DNA of 64,000 nucleotides, from positions 186,001 through 250,000 of the forward strand of contig NZ_VFID01000007.1 of assembly GCF_006542425.1 (NCBI RefSeq), in the 5' to 3' direction. How positions within the stretch are numbered: the stretch's first letter is position 1; each line of letters starts with the position of its first letter. Below, one piece after another: positions 19,552-29,560 of this stretch. A program made the position numbers and the translations under genes. The notes below the pieces were generated by a model. That model was not told where the DNA came from and made no database searches. It worked only from the letters and a program-made list of their open reading frames with translations. This stretch comes from Pseudoxanthomonas sp. z9. Lineage in GTDB: Bacteria; Pseudomonadota; Gammaproteobacteria; Xanthomonadales; Xanthomonadaceae.

Positions 19552-21987
19552 TCAGAACCGGGCGCTGAACTCCACGCCGACCTGGCGCGGGGCCGAGATC
19601 GAGGCGAACGGCGTGCCCAGCACCGAGGCGGAGATGTTGTTCACCCCGGTCACGTAGCGCTTGTCGAACACGTTGTTGCCGTACACGCCCACGCCCCACA
19701 TGCCATCGGCTGAGGACCACTGCACGCGCATGTCGGTGCGGTTCTGCGCCTCGCCGGTGCGGAACGCCGGACTGGCCTGGCAGGTGCCCTGGGTTTCGGA
19801 CTCGGCGTTGCAGCGGCTCTTGCCGCGGTAGGCGTGCAGCAGCGAGAAACGCACGTCGCCCGCGTCGCCCAGGTTCCAGGTGTAGCCCGCCCCGAGCGAA
19901 GCCGACAGGTAAGGCTCGCCGGTCGGATCCCCGGAGATGTCGCGGCCGTTGGTGGACAGGCCATCCTTGTAGGTGGCGTCGATGAAGGCGGTGTTGAAGG
20001 TCAGGTCCAGGCCGGTGACCGGTCGCCATTGCAGATCCACGTCCACGCCCCAGGCCTGCATGTCGCTGGTGTCGACGATATAGCGCGGCACGCCGGAGCC
20101 GGCGGTGTTCAGGTCCAGGCTGATGGCCTGGCGATCCTTGTAGATGTAGTAATAGCCGGACGCGTTGAGCGACAGCTTCTGTTCCGGGAACACGGTCTTG
20201 ATGCCGAACTCCGCGTTCCAGACATCCTCGTTGTCGAACTGCGACTGCGGCTGCACGCTGTTGAAGCCGCCGGCCTTGTAGCCTTTGGCCAGCGAGCCGA
20301 ACACCATGGTGTTGTCGTTGAGCGCGTAGTCGACGACAAAGCGCGGGCTGAGATCGGTCCACGACTTCTTGCGGCTGTTCTTCACGCCTTCCAATTCGCC
20401 GAAGGCGAACACGAAGTCCGTGTTGAACATGTCGGCGCTGACCGGATAGCCCATCTGCTGCAGCAGCTCGAAGAAGCCCTGCTGATCCAGCATCGCCACG
20501 GTGGCGTCCAGCGTCGCCGCGTCGCGCGCGCCGTTGAACCAGCTGAAATCCTTGCGGTCGTGGGTCAGGCGCAGGCCGAAGGTCAGGTTCCAGCGATCAT
20601 TGACGTGCCAGATCACATCGCCGAACGCCGCGTAGGCTTCCGCCTTTCCATGGTTGACCATGCTCTCGCGCCACGAATGGCCCTGCAGGCGCAGCGGCAG
20701 GCCCGCGCCTTCCAGCACCTGGTCCAGCAGAGCGATGATGTTGACGCCACCGAAGTTGGGCAGGTTGCCCATCGCGGTGCCCACGCTGTCGGTGAACAGG
20801 TTGGTCTCGCTGGTCTGGTCGGCCTCCTCCTTGAACCAGCTGGCGCCGGCCACCCAGTCGAACTTGCCCGATACGCCGGAGAACTTGAACTCCTGGTAGT
20901 AGCTGCGGTTGCTCTCGATGTTGGCGGTGTCGAAATAGAGATTGATGCGGTTGGTGCCGTCCTCGTCCTCGCGGTTGACCGTATCGAAATCGCGCATGGC
21001 GGTGGTCGACTGCAGGCTGCCCCACGGGAAAGCGTGGTCGATCTGCAGGGTCAGGCCGTTGAAGGTGCGCGATTCCTCGTTGTGCACCACGTCGTTGAAG
21101 ACCGGTGCCTTCAGCGGGTTCCGATAGGTCAGCGGATTGGCCGGATACGGGGCCGGGGCCGGATACGGGTCCAGTGCCACCAGGCCGACCGCCGGGCGCG
21201 CCAGCTGGTCGATGTTCTCGTAATCCCAGGACAGGTTGAGGGTGGTCGACTCGCCCAGGTCCGAACGCCAGGCCGCGCGCAGCGCCATCGTGTCCTCGGG
21301 ATTGAGCCGGTTGCCGGTCGCGGCATCGGTCATCCAGCCATCACTGTGGTTGGACAGCGCGCTGAAGCGCAGCGCGTGGCGCTCGCCGAAGGGAACGTTG
21401 AACAGCCCGGACAGATAGCGGCGGCCGTCCTCGCCCACCCGGATGCGGGCATTGCCTTCCGCCACATTGCTCGGCTTGTTGGTGATGATGGACACCGCGC
21501 CGGCGGCGCTGTTGCGGCCGAACAAGGTGCCCTGCGGCCCCTTCAGCACTTCGATGCGCTCGATGTCATTGAACGCCAGCATCGCACCGCCGGTACGGGC
21601 CGAATAGACGCCATCGATGTAGACGCCCACCGCCGGATCCGTGCCGATGCCGAAGTCACCCGTGGAGATGCCGCGGATAGCGTAGCGCGGCTGGGTCGGA
21701 CTGCCGTCGGTGACCTCCAGGCCGGGCACGAACATGTCCAGGTCGCCGATGTCGGCGGCCGCGACCTGGTCGATCATCTCGCCATTGAGCACGTTGATCG
21801 CGATCGGCACGTCCTTCAGTTCCTGCTCGCGGCTCTGCGCGGTCACCTTGATGGTGTCCAGCGTGGTCGCATCGTCCGGCGCGGTGGCGGCCTGCCCCCA
21901 TGCGGTACCCGACACGCCCAGCAACACGCAGCTTCCGAACAGGGCGCGCCGCAGCCCCACCACCAGACACCGTTGATTCAACTTCAT
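19552..21987 (-). CDS. TonB-dependent outer-membrane receptor
   Basis: An 811-residue receptor. A signal peptide ends near residue 32 (TAWGQA). A TonB-box-like DTIKVTA follows, then the plug domain (about 45-165) with YAIRGIS, IEVLKGPQGTLFGRNSAAGAVSI, and a 22-strand-type barrel ending in VGVEFSARF with the terminal Phe. The ATG at 21987 has GGGAGGG upstream. It is last in an operon with a diheme cytochrome and a beta-helix lipoprotein, 41 bases after the cytochrome gene. No siderophore or vitamin motif, Fur-like box or cobalamin element is visible, so the substrate is unknown. Confidence 0.94.
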   Translation of the reverse strand: MKLNQRCLVVGLRRALFGSCVLLGVSGTAWGQAATAPDDATTLDTIKVTAQSREQELKDVPIAINVLNGEMIDQVAAADIGDLDMFVPGLEVTDGSPTQPRYAIRGISTGDFGIGTDPAVGVYIDGVYSARTGGAMLAFNDIERIEVLKGPQGTLFGRNSAAGAVSIITNKPSNVAEGNARIRVGEDGRRYLSGLFNVPFGERHALRFSALSNHSDGWMTDAATGNRLNPEDTMALRAAWRSDLGESTTLNLSWDYENIDQLARPAVGLVALDPYPAPAPYPANPLTYRNPLKAPVFNDVVHNEESRTFNGLTLQIDHAFPWGSLQSTTAMRDFDTVNREDEDGTNRINLYFDTANIESNRSYYQEFKFSGVSGKFDWVAGASWFKEEADQTSETNLFTDSVGTAMGNLPNFGGVNIIALLDQVLEGAGLPLRLQGHSWRESMVNHGKAEAYAAFGDVIWHVNDRWNLTFGLRLTHDRKDFSWFNGARDAATLDATVAMLDQQGFFELLQQMGYPVSADMFNTDFVFAFGELEGVKNSRKKSWTDLSPRFVVDYALNDNTMVFGSLAKGYKAGGFNSVQPQSQFDNEDVWNAEFGIKTVFPEQKLSLNASGYYYIYKDRQAISLDLNTAGSGVPRYIVDTSDMQAWGVDVDLQWRPVTGLDLTFNTAFIDATYKDGLSTNGRDISGDPTGEPYLSASLGAGYTWNLGDAGDVRFSLLHAYRGKSRCNAESETQGTCQASPAFRTGEAQNRTDMRVQWSSADGMWGVGVYGNNVFDKRYVTGVNNISASVLGTPFASISAPRQVGVEFSARF

Positions 21988-22028
21988 CACTCCCTCCCAG
22001 AAGCATTGTGTTCCTACGGATGTTTCCC

Positions 22029-23216
22029 TCAGATGGACGCCGGTACCGCTTCTCCCCCCGGCGCCTCCCCATCGCAACTGCCGTGTTGCGCGCGAATCCA
22101 GGCATCGATCAATTCGACGCCCTCGCGATGCACCACCGAGCGTCCCAGTTCCGGCATCATCACCGCCGGATCGGCGCTGTCCATGCGGAAGCTGAGAATC
22201 GATTCGTCCGGCCTGCCCGGCTCGATGTCATGCCGCCGATCGCCGGTGCCCTTGCCCGCGGCGATCGGCTGCTTGCAGAAGCCCAGCTTCAGGCGCTCCC
22301 GCGTGCCTGCGTCCAGCCATAGGCCGGAAGTGATCGCCGGGCCGGTCGGACTGTGGCAATGCCCGCAGTTGACGTCCAGGTAGGCGCGCGCGCGCGCGTC
22401 GAGGCCGGCGTTCGCGTCCATCCAGTCGGCATCGCGCGGTGCCTGCGCGGGCGCGGGTGCGCCGGTCAGGTAGCCGACGCGCGCCAGGTGCGCGAGCTGG
22501 TTCTCGCGACCATCGCCATAATCGAAATCCCGGTTCAGATGACGCGCCTTCGGCCCGATCGGCGACAGTTGCCGCGACCGATTGTCGGTCATGTGGCAAC
22601 CGCCGCACTGGTTCTGGTCGGGCACCTGGTAGGACGCTTCCTCGCGCTTGCCCGATGCGTCGACCAGTTCCAGTGAAATCAGATCGCCGGTGCGCTTGAG
22701 CGTGGCTTCGGTCTGCGCCTCGTTCCAGACATATGGCATCGCCACCCAGCCCGACTCCCGCCGCACCAGCAGTCGGGTTTCGATCAGGCGGACCTTCGAC
22801 AAGTCCAGCGATTCCTGCTTCAGCACGCTGGCAGACGGCGGCGTGCGCGCCACCGTTCGGCCATCCCATGCCTGTCCTTCCGGCAACGGGTAGTAGAAGG
22901 TCTTGCTGATGATGGTGCCGACCGGGAAGTCGAACGCGGCGTCGGCTCGATAGGCCGCGGCCTTGCCCTTGGGCATCCAGATCGTGCGCAGCTTGTGCGC
23001 GTAGTCGCTGAACAACGGGGTGTTGAGATCGTAGGGCACGACGCCGCCGTTCAGGCGCAGCCGGCCGTCCTCGATGCGCAGCACGTGCCAGTCATCCAGA
23101 CTGGCCGGCTGTCCCTCGGCGAAGAAAGTCACTTCCTGCGGACGTTTGCAGCTCGTGATCAACGTGGCGGCCAACAGCGCGCCGATGGCCATCCACGCGG
23201 CCCGGTACTTCCGCAT
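22029..23216 (-). CDS. SO2930-type diheme c-type cytochrome lipoprotein (TIGR03806-like)
   Basis: A 395-residue exported protein with a lipoprotein signal (lipobox ITSC, Cys 23). Two c-type heme sites are visible: CGGCH (204-208) and CGHCH (284-288); the second is near the end of the domain, with PAVMMPELGR as possible distal Met ligands. From recall, this family (HNE_0200/SO2930) is uncharacterised and usually pairs with the beta-helix family encoded directly upstream, which is the case here with a 5-base gap. A periplasmic electron-transfer role is inferred from the hemes only. Confidence 0.9.
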   Translation of the reverse strand: MRKYRAAWMAIGALLAATLITSCKRPQEVTFFAEGQPASLDDWHVLRIEDGRLRLNGGVVPYDLNTPLFSDYAHKLRTIWMPKGKAAAYRADAAFDFPVGTIISKTFYYPLPEGQAWDGRTVARTPPSASVLKQESLDLSKVRLIETRLLVRRESGWVAMPYVWNEAQTEATLKRTGDLISLELVDASGKREEASYQVPDQNQCGGCHMTDNRSRQLSPIGPKARHLNRDFDYGDGRENQLAHLARVGYLTGAPAPAQAPRDADWMDANAGLDARARAYLDVNCGHCHSPTGPAITSGLWLDAGTRERLKLGFCKQPIAAGKGTGDRRHDIEPGRPDESILSFRMDSADPAVMMPELGRSVVHREGVELIDAWIRAQHGSCDGEAPGGEAVPASI

Positions 23217-23221
23217 CGTGA

Positions 23222-24451
23222 TCAACCCCGCTTCAGGTCCACCGCCGGCAGGCGCGGCAGTTCGCACTGATAGGACCGGGTGTCCTTGCTCGGGCTCTTG
23301 TAGCCACCGGGACCATCGGCGTTGATCACGCCGCTGACGTCGCGCAGGCAGATTTCCGGTCCACGCGCCTGGCCATCGACCTTGCGATCCTTGTTGAAGT
23401 AGCCATCCCACAGCACGTCCGGGAAGTTGCCGCGCAACCCGTACATCGCCACCTTCAACGCCTTCAGGTCGAAACCGTCGGGCGAATCGCCGCCGCCGGA
23501 CAGGTTGTTGCCATGCACGTAAATACGCTCCGGATACGGGTCGAAGGTTTCCGACTTGCTCGAATCCTTGTAGCCGGTGGAATAGACGCTGGAAATGATG
23601 ATGTTGGTGGTCGCGTTGTCGCGAATCTCGTTGCCGAAGATCTCGATGTCGTCGTTGGAATTGACCACGATGCCGGAACCGGCCGGCACGCTGGCCACCG
23701 GCGTGCCCTTGGCGCCGAAATTCTCGTGGTTGTTGGCGATGACCTTGTTGTTGAACACGCGGATGTTGCCACCCTGCTGCTTCAGCCCGGGCATGTTGAA
23801 CACCAGGATGCCGCCGGTGTTGCCGGTGGCGACGTTGTCGTGGACGTCGGCGTTGATGGTGTTCTCGATCTCGATGCCGGCCACGTTCTTCTCGGCGCGG
23901 CTGCGGCGCACGATGACGCCGTCGGACTGGCCCACATAGATGCCGGCGTCGGACGCGCCGATGGACACCGAATCCTCGATCAGCACGTTCTTCGTCAGCA
24001 CCGGATACAGGCCGTAGGCGCCGTTCTTGGTGCTGGGACCACCGGTCCATTCGACCTTCACACCACGGATGGTGATGTTTTCCGATTCGCTGATCTTCAG
24101 GCCGTCGCCCTTGGAATCCTGGATGGTCAGGTTCTCGATGGCGAAATCGTCACCGTTGACCAGCAGGCCCTCGGCGCCGGCCTTCTGACCCTTGAAACTG
24201 AGCACGGTCTTGTCCATGCCGGCGCCGCGGATGGTCACGCCGTCCGCGCGCAGGGTCAGGCTGCGATCGAAGTGATAGGTGCCGGCGGGAATCTCGATGA
24301 CGTCGCCGCGCTTGGCGTCGAGCAGCCGCTCGTGGAGCTTCTGGGCGAACTCAGTGCTGGCCGCATCCGCCTTCGGTGCCTGCTCGTCGCCCTTCGGTTG
24401 GCAGGCCACCAGCGCCAGTGCCAGACCCGCCATCAACATCGTCCGCTGCAT
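23222..24451 (-). CDS. Parallel beta-helix repeat lipoprotein (TIGR03805-like)
   Basis: A 409-residue exported protein with lipobox LVAC (Cys 17). The body shows repeated turns of a right-handed parallel beta-helix: ITIRGVKVEWTGG, VLIEDSVSIGASDAGIYVGQ, VIVRRSRAEKNVAGIEIENT and similar units spaced by about 22-24 residues, as in polysaccharide-acting or carbohydrate-binding proteins. No lyase active site is recognised. GGGA upstream supports ATG 24451. It is the first gene of the operon with the diheme cytochrome and TonB receptor and is divergent from an AraC-type gene. Confidence 0.9.
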   Translation of the reverse strand: MQRTMLMAGLALALVACQPKGDEQAPKADAASTEFAQKLHERLLDAKRGDVIEIPAGTYHFDRSLTLRADGVTIRGAGMDKTVLSFKGQKAGAEGLLVNGDDFAIENLTIQDSKGDGLKISESENITIRGVKVEWTGGPSTKNGAYGLYPVLTKNVLIEDSVSIGASDAGIYVGQSDGVIVRRSRAEKNVAGIEIENTINADVHDNVATGNTGGILVFNMPGLKQQGGNIRVFNNKVIANNHENFGAKGTPVASVPAGSGIVVNSNDDIEIFGNEIRDNATTNIIISSVYSTGYKDSSKSETFDPYPERIYVHGNNLSGGGDSPDGFDLKALKVAMYGLRGNFPDVLWDGYFNKDRKVDGQARGPEICLRDVSGVINADGPGGYKSPSKDTRSYQCELPRLPAVDLKRG

Positions 24452-24601
24452 CGCGTTCCCTCCCCGGTCCTCGCGCGGCGGCCGGCGGCCACCATACGCG
24501 TGCGAATTCAGTAATTGAGAGTCTTGTCCCACTGGTTTCCCTGAAGTAGGGCAGGAGCGGCATACTTGGGGGGGCAAAGCGGACAAGCTGGAGGGGCTTC
24601 G

Positions 24602-25645
24602 ATGCGCCGTAAACTGGGTCTGGACGGGGGCAATCGCCTGTCCATCGCCAATCTGCCGACCAACATGCTGTGCAGCCTGGTGCTGCTGGCGGGCGAGTTG
24701 GGCGTGAACTGCGAGTCCTGGTTCAGCGGACTCCGCCTGACCCCGCGCGAGATCCAGGATCCACTGGCACGGGTTTCCTACCGGCAGGCGACCGAGGTCA
24801 TCCGCCGCGCGTTGCCGACCCTGCCCATCGAGGACGTCGGCCTGACCCTGGGCGGCAACCAGAACGGCGCCAACTTCGGCCTGTTGGGCCTGGCGATGCG
24901 GATGGCGCCCAACTTCGGCGAGGCGGTCAACATCGGCCTGACCTACCAGCGCAACCTGGGGCCGCTGATGGACCTGCAGTTGCTGCAGGAAGATCCCGAC
25001 GTGGTGTCGGTGGTGGCGACCACTCCGCTGGATCTGCCGGAGATCCTGCCGTTCCTGTGCGAGGAGATGTTTTCCAGCGTGCTGATGCTGGCGCGGGAAC
25101 TGGCCGGCCCGGAATTCCATCCGGTGCGGCTGGACCTGACCTACCCCGCTCCGGCCTACGCCAGCAAGTACAGCCGGATGTTCGAATGCGAGGTGCGGTT
25201 CCGCCAGAACCAGAACCGGATGCTGGTGGATCGCAGCTGGTTCTCGCTGCCGTTCACCAGCTACAACCCGGTCGGCTCGCAGCAGGTGCTGGCGCTGTGC
25301 CACGCGCAACTGGCGGCGGTGGCGACCTCGGGCGAGGCGACCGCGGCGGTGGAACGGCAACTGCGGCCGCGCCTGCGCGAGAATCCGCAGATGACCGAGA
25401 TCGCGACCGCGCTGCACCTCAGCGAGCGCACCCTGCGCCGGCAGCTGTCCGACGAAGGCCAGCGCTTCAGCGACATCCACGATCGGGTGCGCACCGACCG
25501 GGCGCTGGAACTGCTGCAGGATCGCGAGCTGACTATCGCCTACATCGGCGCCCAGTTGGGCTTCAACGACGTGCGCGAGTTCCGTCGCGCGTTCAAGCGC
25601 TGGACCGGGCACACGCCCAGCGAGGCGCGCGATCGGATGGTGTGA
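24602..25645 (+). CDS. AraC family regulator with arabinose-binding-like N-terminal domain (PF12625 type)
   Basis: A 347-residue regulator. The N-terminal 190 residues (SYRQATEVIRRAL, GLLGLAMRMAPNFGEAV) fit the PF12625 class of effector domains; the C-terminal part carries two HTH motifs (LHLSERTLRRQLSDEG and IGAQLGFNDVREFRRAFKRW). GGAGGGG lies before the ATG. It is divergent from the beta-helix/cytochrome/TonB operon with a 150-base shared gap, so it is the likely regulator. The inducing compound is unknown. Confidence 0.93.
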   Translation: MRRKLGLDGGNRLSIANLPTNMLCSLVLLAGELGVNCESWFSGLRLTPREIQDPLARVSYRQATEVIRRALPTLPIEDVGLTLGGNQNGANFGLLGLAMRMAPNFGEAVNIGLTYQRNLGPLMDLQLLQEDPDVVSVVATTPLDLPEILPFLCEEMFSSVLMLARELAGPEFHPVRLDLTYPAPAYASKYSRMFECEVRFRQNQNRMLVDRSWFSLPFTSYNPVGSQQVLALCHAQLAAVATSGEATAAVERQLRPRLRENPQMTEIATALHLSERTLRRQLSDEGQRFSDIHDRVRTDRALELLQDRELTIAYIGAQLGFNDVREFRRAFKRWTGHTPSEARDRMV

Positions 25646-25680
25646 TCGCGCGCCGGTCGCCGGGGATCAACGGCGATCGA

Positions 25681-26064
<384 letters not shown>

Positions 26065-26135
26065 GGGGCGCTCCTGACGGGAAAGGCGGGGATTTTAACC
26101 GAGCCAGCAATCCGGCACGGTACACGCCATCCCCT

Positions 26136-26205
26136 TGTGGGAGCGACGTGAGTCGCGACGAGGAGGTTCCGGGCGACCGCAATCGCGACTCACGTCGCTC
26201 CCACA
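26136..26205. repeat. REP-type palindrome, TGTGGGAGCGACGT family, copy 1
   Basis: A perfect 23-bp inverted repeat (26136-26158 and 26183-26205) with a 24-base spacer, between spoT and ridA. The sequence begins TGTGGGAGCGACGTGAGTCG. Similar elements follow at 37787, 38166, 48087, 50118 and, as a half copy, 62332. REP elements of this type are spread by RAYT transposases in related genomes; no RAYT gene is in this window. Confidence 0.85.
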
Positions 26206-26219
26206 GAAGGGAATCCGGG

Positions 26220-28391
26220 CTATTGCCGGCGGACGCCGTGGACGACGTTGAGGCGGCGCAGGCGGCGCATGACTTCGGCCAGGTGGTTGCGATCGCGGAC
26301 CTGGATGGAGAAACGCAGCACCGCCACGTTGATGTCGCGCTCCAGGTATTCGACCCGTTCGATGTTGGACTGGCTCTTGGCCACCGCCGCGGCGACCTGG
26401 GCCAACACGCCGGGGCGGTTCTCCACATCGATCAACAGCGAGGCGTCGTAGTCGCCGGTGACGTTGGCGTCCCAGGCGATCGGCACCCAGCGCTCGGGCG
26501 ACTTGCGGAATTCGACGACATTGGGGCAGTCCATCCGGTGCACCACGATGCCCTTGCCGGCGGTGTGGTAACCCATGATCTCGTCGCCGGGAATCGGCTG
26601 GCAGCAATTGGCGAAGCTGACCACGCCACGCTCGGTGCCCTTGATCAGGATCTTTTCCTGCGAGTGGCGCGAATGCGCGCCGGCACGCAGTTCGGCGTGC
26701 GCGGTCAGGGCCTGCGCGGCCTGCCCCGGCATCCAGTTGCCGAGCGCGATGTCGGCCAGGAACGCTTCCAGGCGCGGATAGCGGTGCTCGGCCAGGAAGG
26801 TGTCCAGACGCTGCTGCGGCAACCGCTCCAGCGAACTGTCCAATTCCTCCAGCGCGCGATCCAGCATGCGATGCCCCAGTTGCACGGCATCCTCGTGCTC
26901 CAACTGCTTGAGCTGGTGGCGGATCGCGGTACGGGCCTTGCTGGTGACCACGAACTCCAGCCACTGCGGCTTGGGCGCGGCGGACTTGGCGGTGATGATC
27001 TCCACGCTTTGGCCGCTGGCCAGCTTGGTGCGCAACGGCACCAGTTTCTTGTCCACGCGCGAAGCCACCGCCTGGTTGCCGACATCCGTATGCACGGCAT
27101 AGGCGAAGTCCAGCGCGGTGGAGTTGCGCGGCAGGGACAGGATCTTGCCCTTGGGCGTGAACAGGTAGACCTCGTCCGGGAACAGATCGACCTTGACGTT
27201 CTCCAGGAACTCCAGCGACGAGCCGGCGGCGCGCTGGTTGTCGATCAGTTCGCTGATCCAGGCATGCGCGCGGTTCTGCGCGCTGTTCGGCGAATCGGTG
27301 CCGAACTTGTAGGTCCAGTGCGCGGCGATGCCGCGTTCGGCGATGAGATCCATTTCCTGGGTGCGGATCTGCACCTCGATCGGCGAACCGTAGGGGCCGA
27401 ACAGCACCGTGTGCAGCGACTGGTAGCCGTTGGCCTTGGGAATGGCGATGAAATCGCGGAAGCGCCCGTCCAGCGGCTTGTACTGGGCGTGCACCGCGCC
27501 AAGGGCGTGGTAGCAGGCGGGCACCGAATCGACCACCACGCGGAAGCCGAACACATCCATCACCTGGTCGAAGCTTTTGCCTTCCGCGCGCATCTTGTTG
27601 TAGATGCTCCACGGCGTCTTGATGCGGCTCACCAGGCGATGCTCGATGCCCTCCTTGGTAAGTCGCTGGGACAGGTGCGCCTCGATCTGCGCCATCGATT
27701 CCCGGCGCATGACCGGCTGGCTGCGGATGTGCTTCTCGATCACCGCGTGCCGCCACGGGTGCAGCGCGCGGAAGCCGAGATCCTGCAGCTCCGACTTGAC
27801 CAGGTTCATGCCCAGCCGCTGGGCGATCGGCGCGTAGATTTCCAGGGTCTCGCGGGCGATGCGCTGGCGGGCCTCGGCGCTCTGCGCGCCCAGCGTGCGC
27901 ATGTTGTGCAGGCGATCGGCCAGCTTGATCATGATGACGCGCAGATCGCGCGACATCGCCAGCAGCATCTTGCGGAAACTCTCGGCGGCGGCCTCCTGGC
28001 GGTCGCGGAATTTCAGTTTGTCCAGCTTGGTGACGCCATCCACCAGTTCCGCCACCGATTCGCCGAACTCGCCGGCGATCGCCTCGCGGGTGAGCGGGGT
28101 GTCCTCGATGGTGTCATGCAGGATCGCGGCGATCAGGGTCTCCGCGTCCATGCCCAGTTCGGCCAGCACGCCGGCCACCGCGACCGGATGGGTGATGTAG
28201 GGCTCGCCCGACTTGCGGGTCTGGCCTTCATGCGCGGCGGCGCCGACTTCCCATGCGCGGCGCAGCAGCGGCAGTTGTTCCTTCGGCAGGTAGCGGGCGG
28301 TCTTTTCGAATTGGGCGAGATAGTCCGGCACGCCATCGTTGCGCGATGAAGCGGGGGTGCGGAGCGCCTTGGCGGTACGGCCTGGGTTCAT
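26220..28391 (-). CDS. spoT: Bifunctional (p)ppGpp synthetase/hydrolase SpoT
   Basis: A 723-residue RelA/SpoT homologue that makes and degrades the alarmone (p)ppGpp. The HD hydrolase domain keeps HDTIED (92-97); the synthetase domain has GFRVVVDSVPACYHALGAVH; the TGS domain starts PKGKILSLPRNSTALDFAYAVH; an ACT domain ends the protein. Both catalytic halves look complete. It is close to rpoZ, as in many proteobacteria (gmk-rpoZ-spoT order). Confidence 0.96.
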   Translation of the reverse strand: MNPGRTAKALRTPASSRNDGVPDYLAQFEKTARYLPKEQLPLLRRAWEVGAAAHEGQTRKSGEPYITHPVAVAGVLAELGMDAETLIAAILHDTIEDTPLTREAIAGEFGESVAELVDGVTKLDKLKFRDRQEAAAESFRKMLLAMSRDLRVIMIKLADRLHNMRTLGAQSAEARQRIARETLEIYAPIAQRLGMNLVKSELQDLGFRALHPWRHAVIEKHIRSQPVMRRESMAQIEAHLSQRLTKEGIEHRLVSRIKTPWSIYNKMRAEGKSFDQVMDVFGFRVVVDSVPACYHALGAVHAQYKPLDGRFRDFIAIPKANGYQSLHTVLFGPYGSPIEVQIRTQEMDLIAERGIAAHWTYKFGTDSPNSAQNRAHAWISELIDNQRAAGSSLEFLENVKVDLFPDEVYLFTPKGKILSLPRNSTALDFAYAVHTDVGNQAVASRVDKKLVPLRTKLASGQSVEIITAKSAAPKPQWLEFVVTSKARTAIRHQLKQLEHEDAVQLGHRMLDRALEELDSSLERLPQQRLDTFLAEHRYPRLEAFLADIALGNWMPGQAAQALTAHAELRAGAHSRHSQEKILIKGTERGVVSFANCCQPIPGDEIMGYHTAGKGIVVHRMDCPNVVEFRKSPERWVPIAWDANVTGDYDASLLIDVENRPGVLAQVAAAVAKSQSNIERVEYLERDINVAVLRFSIQVRDRNHLAEVMRRLRRLNVVHGVRRQ

Positions 28392-28439
28392 GCCGCCAGC
28401 CTAGTGCAGACGTGGCGGTACGGCAAACCCGGAAAACGC

Positions 28440-28465
28440 GGAAAGCCCGCTCGCGCGGGCTTTCC
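28440..28465 (-). terminator. Hairpin between rpoZ and spoT
   Basis: An 11-bp perfect stem (GGAAAGCCCGC and GCGGGCTTTCC) with TCGC loop, 52 bases past the rpoZ stop; the minus strand continues GCGTTTTCC. It probably ends or attenuates the gmk-rpoZ transcript before spoT. Confidence 0.65.
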
Positions 28466-28517
28466 GATGAGTGTGACTTGGCGGTGCCGACCTCGGGTGA
28501 CGGGGCGGCGCCCGGCG

Positions 28518-28817
28518 TCAGTCGTCGCCCTTGGACATGTCCTCGTCGGCGACCACTTCGGCGGCGGCCCATTCCAGTGCCTCGCGCTCGGCGCGCTCGC
28601 GCTCGGCCTTCTCGACGCGGTCGATCAGATCGTTGTCGATCTTGCGGGCGGCGATTTCACGCAGCGCCAGCACGGTGGGCTTGTCGGCGGTTTCGCTGTT
28701 GTCGATGGTGGACTCGACGCCATTGGCGAGCTGGCGGGCGCGCTTGGCGGCCATCGTGACCAGTTCGAAACGGTTGTTGACGACTTCCAGGCAATCTTCG
28801 ACGGTGATGCGGGCCAT
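28518..28817 (-). CDS. rpoZ: RNA polymerase omega subunit
   Basis: A 99-residue omega subunit that helps assemble RNA polymerase and takes part in the ppGpp site. [20 protein letters not shown] and the RARQL stretch are the family start; the C-terminus is acidic and longer than in E. coli. The ATG at 28817 matches the family start; an upstream extension has no conserved residues. It lies between gmk and spoT. Confidence 0.97.
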   Translation of the reverse strand: MARITVEDCLEVVNNRFELVTMAAKRARQLANGVESTIDNSETADKPTVLALREIAARKIDNDLIDRVEKAERERAEREALEWAAAEVVADEDMSKGDD

Positions 28818-28939
28818 GCGGGCTCCCGGCGACCCAGGGGTCGCGCGATGAATAGGGAAAGGGGCGGCGATTGTACGGCCTCGGCCGGCCCGAGGCAACC
28901 GTTTCTTTACAAATCAGTCAGTTAGCGTCCCGCAGGGCC

Positions 28940-29560
28940 CTATTCGGCCAGCAGGGCCCCGATCAGCGCCTCATGCCGCTGCTGCTGGGCCTCACGGCGA
29001 AGGCGGCTGGCGGTGAAGATGGCATGCATCTGGTCGCAGGCGGTGTCGAACACGTCGTTGACGATCACGTAGTCGAACTCGTCGTAGTGCGACATCTCCT
29101 CGCGGGCGGCGGCCAGCCGGCGCTGGATCACCTCCTCGCTGTCCTGGCCGCGCGCATGCATGCGCTGCTCCAGCGCGTCGCGCGAGGGCGGCAGGATGAA
29201 CACGCTGACCGCGTCGGGCACTTTTTCGCGCACCTGGCGCGCGCCCTGCCAGTCGATTTCCAGCAGCACGTCCTTGCCGGCGCACAGCTGCGGTTCCACC
29301 GACTGCCGGGCGGTGCCCTTCCAGTCGCCGTGGACCCGCGCGTACTCGAAGAAGTCGCCGGCGCGGATCATCGACTGGAACTCGTCGGCGCTGATGAAGT
29401 GGTAATGCTGGGCATGGCGCTCGCCCGGGCGCGGCGCGCGCGAGGTGAAGGAAATCGACAGGGCGATTTCCGGATCCCGCGCCAGCACGGCGTTGACGAT
29501 GCTGCTCTTGCCGGCGCCCGAGGGCGCGGCAACGATGTAGAGGGTGCCGCGGCGGCTCAT
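28940..29560 (-). CDS. gmk: Guanylate kinase
   Basis: A 206-residue kinase that converts GMP to GDP with ATP. The P-loop is APSGAGKSS (11-19), followed by [11 protein letters not shown] and [12 protein letters not shown] for GMP binding and the IDWQGARQV motif. The start overlaps the stop of the YicC gene (ATGA), so the two are co-translated. Length is typical. Confidence 0.97.
   Translation of the reverse strand: MSRRGTLYIVAAPSGAGKSSIVNAVLARDPEIALSISFTSRAPRPGERHAQHYHFISADEFQSMIRAGDFFEYARVHGDWKGTARQSVEPQLCAGKDVLLEIDWQGARQVREKVPDAVSVFILPPSRDALEQRMHARGQDSEEVIQRRLAAAREEMSHYDEFDYVIVNDVFDTACDQMHAIFTASRLRREAQQQRHEALIGALLAE

Noticed and set aside
26136-26205. REP palindrome as a CRISPR or insertion sequence end
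   Set aside because: No spacer array, no transposase, no target-site duplication; the match to other intergenic palindromes fits a REP element better.
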